The notes beneath the pieces are model-generated. The model did no database searches and was not told where the DNA came from. It saw only the letters and a list, made by a program, of their open reading frames with translations. Both the position numbers and the translations under genes were made by a program. Shown here in pieces: positions 18,434-27,521 of a stretch of DNA of 64,000 nucleotides. Within the stretch, counting starts at the first letter, position 1, and the number at the start of each line of letters is the position of its first letter. The DNA is from Oscillospiraceae bacterium (GTDB taxonomy: Bacteria; Bacillota; Clostridia; Oscillospirales; Oscillospiraceae). The stretch covers positions 1 to 64,000 of the forward strand of contig JAILFJ010000028.1 in NCBI GenBank assembly GCA_024697625.1, written 5' to 3'.

Positions 18434-20191
18434 TCAGATTCTTTTAAGCTTGTAAACAAGTTTTGAAAGAGCTTTGTTTTTATAGGCCGCTTTTTTAAGC
18501 GCGTTTTTCGTGATTTCTTTCATGCCGGGATGACATATTTCGTCAAAATACTGATGAACGATATCAGAATCTTTTTCTTTGTCTGTAAACACTTCAAGAA
18601 ATACAGGAGAGTCGGAATCCCCGGTGAAGAATTCAGCGCAGGCTTTCTCCAGCTGCTCCCTGTTTTCTGCGCAAAGATACTTGAACCCTCTTGACTCTAC
18701 CCATTCTTTCGCCTGTGCGGTATGCTCTGCTGCAATAAACTCATTGATACGTTCGATTTTAGCACCGTGATCATAGTGGAACAGCTCCGCACCGGAATTG
18801 TTGTTCAGCATAATTCTGATATTCTTTCCGCAGTATCTGTTCCAGCAGGCATTCATATCATAGAAAAAGCTGAGATCTCCTATCAGAAGAAAAGCAAGCT
18901 CATCGGAAACAGCCGCATTACCCATAAATGCTGAGCAGGATCCGTCAATGCCGTTGGTTCCCCTGTTGCAGCAAACCCTTATATTTTCCTTGAGTGGAAA
19001 CATATTTGCATACCTGACGGTACTGCTGTTTGCAAGGTGAACAATGCTGTTGGAAGGCACATTTTCCATAAACTTTTTAACTGCATAAAGACTTGAATAC
19101 GCAGGATCCGGAGCCGCAATCGATTCAATATGATCCTTCCAAAGCCTATAATAGTTATTATTCTGCGCTTTTCTGTTTGGCGTTGACATCAATCTGAGAA
19201 AATCAATTGACGAGCCCTCAAAAATCTTTGTAAGCTTATGCAGATTGTCTCTTAGAATCCCGTCATCGCATACGTCCCACTGCTCACTTCCCAATGCTGT
19301 GAATTTTCTGAGCATCGACATAAAGGTGCAGTTGCCGTTCAGTGTTATGATAATATCAGGCTTAAGCTTTATTCTATCCGCCTCTGAGAGTGCTTTCAAA
19401 GCAGTGTAAGGCAGGATGGCCTTATCATATGACAGATTTGAGATATGATCTTTCAGCACTACACAGTTGAAGCAAGATACGAAATTTTCAAGCGCAGCTA
19501 TTTCAGCGGGAGAAACAAGGCTGCTCTGCCCGTACACAAGCAGGATTTTTGAATTTTTCAGCACGTTGATGCACGCAGAAAGGTCTGTGCTTTTCTTTTC
19601 AAGTTCATACCTGCATGTTTTTTTGATGCTGTCAGGTTTTTCATATGAAAAATCGGCAGTATTTGCACTTTTATCCTCAACGATGAAATCAATATGAACA
19701 GGGCCTTTCCCGTGATGATCGAGTTCCAGGAGAGCCGCTTCAATCCGGTTTCTTGTATACCAGTAATCCTGAGAATCCTTTATTGTTGATATTTGTACTG
19801 AAGCTTTGGTTATGCTTTTCAGCAGATCGAGCTGAGGAACCATCTGGTCTTCGTTCTGATTCAGATAATAGTTCAGTCTGTCCGCCGTCAGGACAACAAG
19901 CGGGAGCCTTTGATAGAAAGCTTCTGCGACCGAGGAGACATAGTTGCAGATTGCTGTTCCCGATGTACAGCAGATCCCTACGGGCTCATTGATTCTCTCA
20001 ATCAGTCCGATCGCGAAAAAACCGGCGCTTCTTTCATCCACTACAGAATAGCAGGTAAAGAAGCTGTCATTTTCGGCCATATGCACAAAAGGAATGTTTC
20101 TGCTCCCCGGAGATAATACCAGGTTTCTGATTCCGTATGCTTTAAGCACAGCAATCAACAGCTTTATATGTTCTTTCTCAGAATACGTCAT
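18434..20191 (-). CDS. MenD-like ThDP-dependent enzyme
   Basis: A 585-residue thiamine-diphosphate enzyme like SEPHCHC synthase. The N-terminal domain has NLVLSPGSRNIPF, the catalytic-Glu region VVDERSAGFFAIGL, TSGTAICNY and LVVLTADR. The C-terminal domain has NRGTNGIDGS and the ThDP-binding segment IGDLSFFYDMNACWN. GGAGAGGG precedes the ATG. No other menaquinone gene is in the window, and the gene lies among polysaccharide genes. It may therefore make an unusual carboxylated building block or decoration from 2-oxoglutarate or another 2-oxoacid. True menaquinone synthesis is the alternative. Confidence 0.8.
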   Translation of the reverse strand: MTYSEKEHIKLLIAVLKAYGIRNLVLSPGSRNIPFVHMAENDSFFTCYSVVDERSAGFFAIGLIERINEPVGICCTSGTAICNYVSSVAEAFYQRLPLVVLTADRLNYYLNQNEDQMVPQLDLLKSITKASVQISTIKDSQDYWYTRNRIEAALLELDHHGKGPVHIDFIVEDKSANTADFSYEKPDSIKKTCRYELEKKSTDLSACINVLKNSKILLVYGQSSLVSPAEIAALENFVSCFNCVVLKDHISNLSYDKAILPYTALKALSEADRIKLKPDIIITLNGNCTFMSMLRKFTALGSEQWDVCDDGILRDNLHKLTKIFEGSSIDFLRLMSTPNRKAQNNNYYRLWKDHIESIAAPDPAYSSLYAVKKFMENVPSNSIVHLANSSTVRYANMFPLKENIRVCCNRGTNGIDGSCSAFMGNAAVSDELAFLLIGDLSFFYDMNACWNRYCGKNIRIMLNNNSGAELFHYDHGAKIERINEFIAAEHTAQAKEWVESRGFKYLCAENREQLEKACAEFFTGDSDSPVFLEVFTDKEKDSDIVHQYFDEICHPGMKEITKNALKKAAYKNKALSKLVYKLKRI

Positions 20192-20269
20192 GTTTCCCTC
20201 TCCTATCGTGTCAGCTTCAGTGTCTGACCCTGAAGCGCAAACGGCCAGCCGTTCCGCCGGCTGTGCGGA

Positions 20270-21451
20270 TCATCTGCCTCTGTGCAGGTCTGCTATATTG
20301 AGAGCATCCAGAAGCTCGGATTTGAATCCCTTCTGGTATAGCAACTGAGAACTGAAAAACTGCAGTCGCGCATTCGCCTCCACAAGACACCATCCTTTCT
20401 CAGTGTATGCCAGATCCCAGCCCACACACCTTACGTCAGGAAGCTTTAAGGCAAGCGCTGCAGCGAAAGAACGCAGCCCAGCCCAATCAGGCATCTGAAA
20501 ACCCTTAAAAACTGTGTGCGTGTCGGGATGTTCCCGAAATACCTCGCCAAATTCGGTGATCCCATCCGTAATGACGATGCCTGTTTCCAGATCAATACCT
20601 GCCGCGATCCCGCCGGCGGCCAGGTTATCGATAAACGAGCCGCTTCTTCCTATCCGTAACGTGCAAAACTTGATGATTGCTTCTCCGTTTTTGATGCATG
20701 TTCCGCATCTTACCGTGTTGACCGATGAGGCATTGAATACTGAAAGCACCGTCTGTTTGATAGGCTCTTCAAGAAGGATGTCATGATCTGTAATAAGCTT
20801 ATGAAAATATGCTTCTTGTGAACAGCCGGTTTCCTTTATGTTGATAAGCATTACACCCTGACCGCAGTTCATTCTGGCGCTTTTCTGCACGAAAACAGGA
20901 TGCTTGTCCACAAAAGCCAGAAAAGCATTCAGATCCTTCTCGGATTGTATCGCCAGCGCGTCCCGCTTGTAGAAGTCCTTGAAGAGGCTATATGTCAGCT
21001 GCTTGTTTCGTGCATACTGCATGTTTACGATATCATTCACTTTATAGAGAAGAAGGAGCCTCTCTCTATCTGAAAGAAAAGTTTTTCTATCTTCAAAGCA
21101 CTTTTCTTTCAGATGAAAAGCGAAATATTCCTCCGGAGTAAGCCCATAGGCGAGTGCACTGAAAAAAACATCCTTTTCCGTCTCAGCGTCAATTCTTATG
21201 TTTGTTTTTTTGCTGTATGCAATCATTCGCTCTTTTACAGAAGCCAGATAGTCTTTTTCCGAAGTCAGGTATTTTTCAAGGATTCTGCCCATTTGAGCAG
21301 GATCCTCTTCAACAGCCTCCACATCCGCCTTCCTCATCCAGTGTCTGTTAAGCTGTGCTCGTTTTATGCTGAGGCCAATCTTTTTTATCAGCCTGCTTTT
21401 CCTGCCGTACCGAAAGGTAATCGCTTCAATATTATTCCATACAGTAAACAA
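20270..21451 (-). CDS. Sugar-transfer-associated ATP-grasp enzyme
   Basis: A 393-residue protein with an ATP-grasp fold of the kind tied to sugar transfer. The segment FVQKSARMNCGQGVMLI is the ATP lysine/glycine loop. RIGRSGSFIDNLAAGGIAAG and WDLAYTEKGWCLVEANAR are the metal and phosphate-binding end, with the usual ExN. Such enzymes form amide or ester links on a polysaccharide or teichoic acid. It starts with TTG, supported by GGAGGAAG. It is next to the MenD-like gene, so the two may act together: one makes an acid, the other attaches it. Confidence 0.8.
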   Translation of the reverse strand: MFTVWNNIEAITFRYGRKSRLIKKIGLSIKRAQLNRHWMRKADVEAVEEDPAQMGRILEKYLTSEKDYLASVKERMIAYSKKTNIRIDAETEKDVFFSALAYGLTPEEYFAFHLKEKCFEDRKTFLSDRERLLLLYKVNDIVNMQYARNKQLTYSLFKDFYKRDALAIQSEKDLNAFLAFVDKHPVFVQKSARMNCGQGVMLINIKETGCSQEAYFHKLITDHDILLEEPIKQTVLSVFNASSVNTVRCGTCIKNGEAIIKFCTLRIGRSGSFIDNLAAGGIAAGIDLETGIVITDGITEFGEVFREHPDTHTVFKGFQMPDWAGLRSFAAALALKLPDVRCVGWDLAYTEKGWCLVEANARLQFFSSQLLYQKGFKSELLDALNIADLHRGR

Positions 21452-21468
21452 GGTTTCTTCCTCCTGCT

Positions 21469-22539
21469 CTATTGCACATTTTCATGCAGAAAACCGATTG
21501 CCTTCTCCCGTTCTGCTTGAATTTGAAGATTGATCTGTGAATATCCGATACTTGTTGAATACTCTGAGCGCGTGATATTCTGCCGCTGCAAGCCGAAAAA
21601 CTCGATAATATCCTGGATTCGGCTGTTTGTCTTATGCTCGTTGCCGAGATATTCGAAATAGAAGTCTTTGTTGAAAATGATAGAGAGGGATATTCCATGA
21701 AAAGAATTTGTGAAAACGGAATCTGCTTTGTCCAAATAGGATAAAAACTGTGAAGGGCTGCATTCTGTAATGTATTTTACGCCCTGGATCCTGTTCCTGG
21801 CCATATTGGTAATGACCAGCGGTATCAGGCCGCGCTCCTTTGCGTATTTTACTGCAGCTTCAAGCAGCTTTTGAGATTTCTGCAGAAGAAAGATTAAAAC
21901 ATAGCTGTTCTTCCGCAGATCTACAGGCGAGGAGATCTCGAGCCATTCCGTTCTGGACATAAGATAGACAGGATCAAGGATCTGTCTGCATCCGACACCG
22001 ATCGCCTCAAGTTCGTTTTTCAAAGTCTTTTCCCTGACGCTGATTGCATCGAAATCAGCTAGCATATCTCTGAAAAAGGCGATCTCATTTATATCAATAT
22101 TCTTTCCTGCGCTTGCTGCAAAAGATATTTTTTTGTTGTTCCCGGCAAAATCAAGAAAGTATGTCTTATCAAATCCCGTAAGCTCTGTATTCCATATCTG
22201 ATCGCTTCCGCAGATGAAAACATCATCCGCATTCCATTTCTCTTTTTTCAGATCATCCGGATTCCGGTATATCTTAGAACGGCGGATATTTTTTTTCAGG
22301 TATTCATCAAACAGCGCTCTTTTTTTTCTGATCACAGGAGCCGCAAGCATGCCGTAGATATTCTTCCTTAACGGATACTTCACAGAAAAAAGCCTGTAGC
22401 TGTCCTCTATCTTCCCGCATCGGTAATCAAGCACAGAGCAATTTCCGATTTTTGAAACTGTTCTGTACAGAGCTGTACACTGAAATACCGCTCCGTAATT
22501 CAAAGCATTCTGAAAAGTCAGAATATAGATGTTACGCAT
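21469..22539 (-). CDS. Polysaccharide pyruvyl transferase family protein (first copy)
   Basis: A 356-residue enzyme of the PF04230 type, beginning MRNIYILTFQNALNYGAVFQ. The internal marks are the DDVFICGSDQIWN segment, SFAASAGK, and SVFTNSFHGISLSIIFNKDF near the end. This family transfers pyruvate (from phosphoenolpyruvate) as a ketal to sugars, although many members act otherwise. The start uses GAGGGA eight bases upstream rather than a longer frame. It is distinct from the second copy at 27490-28578. Confidence 0.82.
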   Translation of the reverse strand: MRNIYILTFQNALNYGAVFQCTALYRTVSKIGNCSVLDYRCGKIEDSYRLFSVKYPLRKNIYGMLAAPVIRKKRALFDEYLKKNIRRSKIYRNPDDLKKEKWNADDVFICGSDQIWNTELTGFDKTYFLDFAGNNKKISFAASAGKNIDINEIAFFRDMLADFDAISVREKTLKNELEAIGVGCRQILDPVYLMSRTEWLEISSPVDLRKNSYVLIFLLQKSQKLLEAAVKYAKERGLIPLVITNMARNRIQGVKYITECSPSQFLSYLDKADSVFTNSFHGISLSIIFNKDFYFEYLGNEHKTNSRIQDIIEFFGLQRQNITRSEYSTSIGYSQINLQIQAEREKAIGFLHENVQ

Positions 22540-22578
22540 CGTCGGTTCCCTCAACAATATAGACATTCTTTCCGGCAG

Positions 22579-23787
22579 TCATTCATCGGCCGGTTCGTTC
22601 CGTATAAGGAGTTCTTTTATATTAAGGCAGATAAAACAGAGTATAATAATGGATGGCTGCATGATATAAGCATCTGTTATCATTAGGATGCAAAAGGCTG
22701 TGAATCCGCAGCTTAACAGCCCTATTGCCTTAAATCTTCTGTATTCGTAAATCTTCCTGATCGCGTCCACAAACACATGCAGATATAAACATGTTCCAAT
22801 CAACCCTGTAGACCAAAGAAGCTCAAGCGCATAATTGTGGGGATGTGTTGCCGCTTTGGCCCATATCGAAAGACCGACAATATTCTGAAAGGATCCGGGA
22901 CAAGCCTGCCCGTATCCAACAATCGGATTTCTGAGAATCGATGCCAACGACAGCGCCCAAATCTTTGTCCTTCCGGACATCGTTACGTCCTTGCCTATGA
23001 TAGCGAGGATGACCGAGAGTACCGGGGTTACATGAAGCAGCAGTACCGTCGCGGTAAACAGCACAAAGACGCCAAACATGACGATCGGATTGATGAAAAA
23101 ACTGGAAACAGAATTCCTGATTTTACTCAGAACGACATAAAAAGCGATCATTAAAACCGTCATGGCAATACAGGCTGAAGCTGCCAGCGAATACAGCTTT
23201 CCGATATAGCAGAGAAGATATACCGCAACGGATGATTTGCTGATTCTTTCGTGTCTGCTGTAATCATTGAACACTATTATCGCAAGCGCGGGAATAATAA
23301 AGAAAATCGCAGTATTATCAAGCCCGAGCAGCGAGTATTCCAGTCTCCCGTCGTAGTCGATAAAGACGGAGGCTGAATCCAAAAGAAGCAACAGTTTAAA
23401 AAACAGAGAAAGACTGTTGATCAGAGATTTATAGTTTACATTCCTGAATGCAAGTAAATAAAACGGGAAAAGCAGCAGCCGTACTGACTGTGAAACGGAG
23501 CCAAGGAAGGCTGTGGGAGTATACACCTTTGTCATAATTGCATACATGGCACAGAAGCCCACCAGTGACATCGTGTATAGGAACGGTTTCAGTGGGATCC
23601 TTTGCATCAAGACAACTGAAACAAGGATGAACAGCGAACAGACCGCCCATAAGGTGTATGCTTTATCAAGCAGCGGAAATGACTCCAGTATCGACAGCTT
23701 AAAGGCAGGAAGAAGAAAGAACCACTGTTTGAAAGCCGTTCCAAGATGTAAATAGTATTTTGTCTTGTCATTTGCGATACGTGTCAT
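22579..23787 (-). CDS. O-antigen ligase/polymerase-like membrane protein
   Basis: A 402-residue membrane protein with about ten helices and a large outer loop near the C-terminal third. That loop carries NPIVGYGQACPGSFQN and ATHPHNYALELLWSTGLIG, the HxxxL-type region found in Wzy/WaaL proteins. It probably polymerises repeat units outside the membrane. The ATG lacks a strong ribosome binding site. Confidence 0.85.
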   Translation of the reverse strand: MTRIANDKTKYYLHLGTAFKQWFFLLPAFKLSILESFPLLDKAYTLWAVCSLFILVSVVLMQRIPLKPFLYTMSLVGFCAMYAIMTKVYTPTAFLGSVSQSVRLLLFPFYLLAFRNVNYKSLINSLSLFFKLLLLLDSASVFIDYDGRLEYSLLGLDNTAIFFIIPALAIIVFNDYSRHERISKSSVAVYLLCYIGKLYSLAASACIAMTVLMIAFYVVLSKIRNSVSSFFINPIVMFGVFVLFTATVLLLHVTPVLSVILAIIGKDVTMSGRTKIWALSLASILRNPIVGYGQACPGSFQNIVGLSIWAKAATHPHNYALELLWSTGLIGTCLYLHVFVDAIRKIYEYRRFKAIGLLSCGFTAFCILMITDAYIMQPSIIILCFICLNIKELLIRNEPADE

Positions 23788-23861
23788 AACATGCCGTTTC
23801 TGCTGTGATAAACCAAATTATTCGAAAAAACTGATTGAGAGCAGTAACAATATAACTTCCG

Positions 23862-24902
23862 CTACACCTGTTTCTTTTGAAGTTTCTTAAGCATAACTAA
23901 ACCTTCATTGTAAACTAGTGCAATAAAGACCGCGCCTAAAACTGTAGCAGCTGCAGAGAAAAGATAATTGACTGTCTCGTTTCCGAATATGTGCAGCAAA
24001 TGCATTTTTTCAAGTACACGAAACGCAACCATGTGACACAGATAAATCTCCATACTGATTTTGCTTAAATAGAGAATTACACAATTGCATAGAAGGCCCC
24101 GAGTAAGCCTCCCTCCGGATTTTTCGAGAGAAATCAGCAGAAAACAAAGCAAGGTAAAAACCGGGAGGGACAGCAGGGACCCTGGTTGCCTGAAATGATA
24201 GTAAACGACAACCGAACTGATGAAGCATAGTACGATCGTCACAGTCATCCATCTGCTCATATTTCGGAATTCGTCTCGATAGAGATAAATCAAGCCGCCT
24301 GCAAGGAAAAAGATCGAACTGAAAATAATATCCTTTCGACTTGTGTCTGTAAATCGCACAAGGCACAGCAGATGCAGCAACACTGCAACTCCAAATGAGA
24401 ACCATGCCCTTCTTTTGTTCCCTATCAAGAATGTGAAGAATGGGAACAGCATATAAAACGAGAACACCGTTCCGAGAAACCAGCCAACCCCGATAACTTC
24501 AATGTTGTGGTTCGGAATCAGACCAAAGGCAAGCGTTAAGTCTGCCGCCCACTCAAAAACTGCATTCAGGCTGTGCTCCAGAATCAGATCGAATGTGCAC
24601 ATGAGGGCGAAAAAAGGCCAAATACGTTGATAACGTCTTTTGTAAAATGAATCAAGATGAATTGTGCCATCTCTGAACCGTTCATAGTAACCACAGGACA
24701 TAGAGAAAGCAGACAGCAGCATAAAAAGATAAGTGAAATTCGTAAAACTATTAATAACAGAATCATATAGAACCCCGGATATTGCAAAATGCCCATTAAC
24801 TCTTACGTGCATCAAGACGATCCCAATTATTGCATATGCACGCAGCCCGTCAAGCGTAACGTACCTTTCCGGAGCTTTTTCCGAGTCTTTATCCACAATC
24901 AT
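23862..24902 (-). CDS. Acyltransferase-3 family membrane protein
   Basis: A 346-residue OafA/YrhL-like membrane acyltransferase. After a short charged start comes VTLDGLRAYAIIGIVLMHVR, which carries the conserved His in a helix, then about ten helices including the FYKRRYQRIWPFFAL segment (RxxR). It would transfer acetyl or another acyl group to the exopolysaccharide. GAGGAGG precedes the ATG. It forms part of the EPS operon. Confidence 0.87.
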   Translation of the reverse strand: MIVDKDSEKAPERYVTLDGLRAYAIIGIVLMHVRVNGHFAISGVLYDSVINSFTNFTYLFMLLSAFSMSCGYYERFRDGTIHLDSFYKRRYQRIWPFFALMCTFDLILEHSLNAVFEWAADLTLAFGLIPNHNIEVIGVGWFLGTVFSFYMLFPFFTFLIGNKRRAWFSFGVAVLLHLLCLVRFTDTSRKDIIFSSIFFLAGGLIYLYRDEFRNMSRWMTVTIVLCFISSVVVYYHFRQPGSLLSLPVFTLLCFLLISLEKSGGRLTRGLLCNCVILYLSKISMEIYLCHMVAFRVLEKMHLLHIFGNETVNYLFSAAATVLGAVFIALVYNEGLVMLKKLQKKQV

Positions 24903-24924
24903 TTATCCTCCTCAGAATTACCGA

Positions 24925-25110
24925 TCAATCCAATCCATGGTCATTCCCATAGAAGGCTTCGCTTTTCTCCACGATCACATCTTCTATCTTCTGTCCGTCG
25001 GCCCTTATGATCCTGATGCCGATATCATGAAAAGCTGCATCATTATTAACTGAATGCCCCACAGCTTCCGGTTCTTTTCCCTTCAGGATTGTATAAGCCG
25101 CCGGGATCAC
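24925..25110 (-). CDS. Short unrecognised open frame, possibly a gene remnant
   Basis: A 61-residue frame with a GTG start lies between a glycosyltransferase and the acyltransferase in operon spacing. It reads GHSVNNDAAFHDIGIRIIRA and ends FYGNDHGLD. There is no clear ribosome binding site, and the open frame continues a few codons upstream of the GTG, so it could be the 3' end of a lost gene. I do not recognise it. Confidence 0.35.
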   Translation of the reverse strand: MIPAAYTILKGKEPEAVGHSVNNDAAFHDIGIRIIRADGQKIEDVIVEKSEAFYGNDHGLD

Positions 25111-25131
25111 TTTTGAAAAGGCTTGAATAAT

Positions 25132-26223
25132 TCAGGATAGAATATCTCTGATCTGCGATACACAGTTTTCGATTGAGAATTGCCTGCTGCAGATTGAAGC
25201 GTATTCACTCATTTTACGGTATTCTTCATCGCTCATATCTGATATGATGTATTGAATTGCTTCAGAAGCCTTTGCCACCTCAGGTTTGATAAGAAATCCG
25301 TTTTTGCCGTTCTCTACAAGCTCACCCATAGCTCCCCTGTCAAAAACCACGCAAGGGAGCCCTGCCGCCATTGCTTCGATCAGATTAATTCCGAAGCCTT
25401 CTTCCCATTCAGGAAGATGAATAAAGAAATCCGCTTTTGCAAGTCTTTCGGGAATATCAGACTGTCTGCCGCAGAAAGCGATGCAGTCGCCAAGCTGAAG
25501 ATTTCTGCATGTATCCTTTAACGCATCAGCATATGGCCCATCTCCGACAATGTCTATATGTATCCTGCTGCTTATGCTGTCCCTATCCAGCATCGAAACG
25601 GCCTCAAGAATATTCTGAACCCCTTTTTCCTTTATCAGTCTGCCGACAAATATAAACGAAGTCCTCTCACCGCGATCTTTTCTCTTTTGCGTACAGAACT
25701 TTTTTAGGTTTGTTCCGTTGTAGACCTTCCGTATATTTGATTCTCTGAACCCTGCTTCAACAAGGCTTTTCTTTACCATATCAGAAACTGCGATCACATA
25801 GTCGCATTTTTTTGCTGTGGATTTTAGAATAGCCGCTCTGATTGCATGGGTCTTCTTTTTTTCAGGTTTTAATATGTCATTCAGATGTGCATGGATATAC
25901 ACAACTGTCTTGATTTTTTTAAAGTGTCTGTGGAACATCTGGAGGTACAGCCACAGCACCGGAGCTTCATGATGCACAATGACGGCATCTATCTTATTCT
26001 TAACGATGTAATCCGAGATCGCCCTGTATGACTTGATCACAGCCCGCTTGCTGTGTCCGAGGACTATCGTATTTGTGCTGCTGTGCATCATTTCATCTGC
26101 CGTATCTCCTCCCTTCCAGACAAATATAAAATGATTTTCAACAATATCGGTTGCTGAAATATCTTTACACAGGGTTTCGATGCCCCCTACGCCGCCTGCG
26201 GCCAGTAAATGTAATATCTTCAT
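25132..26223 (-). CDS. GT4-family glycosyltransferase
   Basis: A 363-residue GT-B glycosyltransferase. The N-terminus MKILHLLAAGGVGGIETLC has the glycine-rich loop for the acceptor side. The C-terminal domain has FIFVGRLIKEKGVQNILEA and PEWEEGFGINLIEAMAAGLP (the Ex7E donor site). It would add one sugar to the lipid-linked unit from the cytoplasmic side. The start was placed where GGAAGATG precedes the family's usual beginning, 23 codons inside a longer frame. Confidence 0.88.
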   Translation of the reverse strand: MKILHLLAAGGVGGIETLCKDISATDIVENHFIFVWKGGDTADEMMHSSTNTIVLGHSKRAVIKSYRAISDYIVKNKIDAVIVHHEAPVLWLYLQMFHRHFKKIKTVVYIHAHLNDILKPEKKKTHAIRAAILKSTAKKCDYVIAVSDMVKKSLVEAGFRESNIRKVYNGTNLKKFCTQKRKDRGERTSFIFVGRLIKEKGVQNILEAVSMLDRDSISSRIHIDIVGDGPYADALKDTCRNLQLGDCIAFCGRQSDIPERLAKADFFIHLPEWEEGFGINLIEAMAAGLPCVVFDRGAMGELVENGKNGFLIKPEVAKASEAIQYIISDMSDEEYRKMSEYASICSRQFSIENCVSQIRDILS

Positions 26224-26288
26224 ATTGTCATCTTCCTTTGGAGTTTCAAAGCCTGCAGCAGGATGGAGGACACGCAGAATCAATACCG

Positions 26289-27521
26289 TCACGCCTGGGT
26301 TGACAAAATCCTTTTCAGGGTCCTTTTTACGGTTTTTGGCATATGGAATTCAAGAATGTATCTGTATTTTTTTATTTGAATCTCTTTGCTGTATATCTCG
26401 TCGACTGACTCATATCCATTGAGTATGTATGATTTCATTACATGCTCTCTGTCGGCAGGTTTTGAAGACGGAGTTGACAGCCGATCATTATGTGCGGCAA
26501 CCTTTTCCAGTTTGGAATGAAAACAGAGGATGTCCTCGCTTACTCTTTGCCAGAGGTCGGCGCCTTTGCCGGTATTGATAAGAACGCATGATATTCCCTT
26601 TCTGTTGTCAAGTCCTGCTTTGGTTACTTCACCGGCATGTTCCTGATAGATTCCCCAGTAATCGCCCAGCGTTATATCGGCCCCCCTCTTCTCCGAGGCA
26701 TACGGACAACTGTAACAGTTTTCCCTGTACACGGAGCCTTTCAGGAACATTCCGAAATAAGAGCTCAGTCTGCCGTCCATCACCTTAACACGTGTCTTTT
26801 CCCCACTTTTTTCCGTAATACGGCAATTCATTCCCTGCCCTCTGCTTTTATCTCTGAAGATGAGATCCATTACAGTACAGGAATGCTTCTTCTCATAAAA
26901 GAGGATATAATCATTAAACAGCTGTAATGAAGGAACTCCGTGGCAGATCAGGTCAACAGTAGTCAGATTGTCATAGTCTTTCCTCAGAAATGACTTTAAC
27001 GCTGCAACCTGACAGGGTGTTCCTGAAAAAAGGAGGCTCTTTCCCGAACGCAGGATCTCTTCCGCTTCCCTGAAGACACCGTCTGTTGCGCTTTTAACAT
27101 ACTTTGAACCTGCAAGTTTCTTCAGCTCGTTTTCATTGTCAGCAAAAGAATGCCTTACAATAAAACCCGTTTCCGTCCTGAACATGGCAGAACCGCAGAC
27201 AACGCCGCCGTTGTTTACAAATTCCCTTGCCATGACAGAAAAAATACCCCCCGAAGCAGCAGCCGAGAGAATCGCATTGCTTTTTGAGGCGGCAGCAAAT
27301 ACCTCCTCAGGTTTATTTCCGTCATTTCCTTTTTTATATCCGCATATCCTGATGCACAGTCCGCAGTTGACACATTTGGCGGTATCTATCTTCGGATACA
27401 AGAAGCCCGCTTCCGTCGCTCTTATCGTGATCGCATCTTTTGGGCAGGCATCTTTGCAGGCAAAACAGCCGCAGCATTTTGAACTATCCTCATAAAGACG
27501 ATTCTTTTCCATCTGTTTCAT
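26289..27521 (-). CDS. F420 hydrogenase/dehydrogenase beta-subunit-like Fe-S protein
   Basis: A 410-residue protein with two N-terminal 4Fe-4S ferredoxin motifs, CCGCFACKDACPKDA (about 17-31) and CVNCGLCIRICG (about 50-61). It continues as the F420-dehydrogenase beta-chain fold with SGTPCQVAALKSFL and CYSCPYASEKRGADITLGDYWG. In polysaccharide loci this family travels with pyruvyl-transferase proteins. Here it overlaps the next upstream pyruvyl-transferase gene by 32 bases. Its electron partner is unknown; a flavin redox step on the sugar or its donor is plausible. Confidence 0.85.
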   Translation of the reverse strand: MKQMEKNRLYEDSSKCCGCFACKDACPKDAITIRATEAGFLYPKIDTAKCVNCGLCIRICGYKKGNDGNKPEEVFAAASKSNAILSAAASGGIFSVMAREFVNNGGVVCGSAMFRTETGFIVRHSFADNENELKKLAGSKYVKSATDGVFREAEEILRSGKSLLFSGTPCQVAALKSFLRKDYDNLTTVDLICHGVPSLQLFNDYILFYEKKHSCTVMDLIFRDKSRGQGMNCRITEKSGEKTRVKVMDGRLSSYFGMFLKGSVYRENCYSCPYASEKRGADITLGDYWGIYQEHAGEVTKAGLDNRKGISCVLINTGKGADLWQRVSEDILCFHSKLEKVAAHNDRLSTPSSKPADREHVMKSYILNGYESVDEIYSKEIQIKKYRYILEFHMPKTVKRTLKRILSTQA

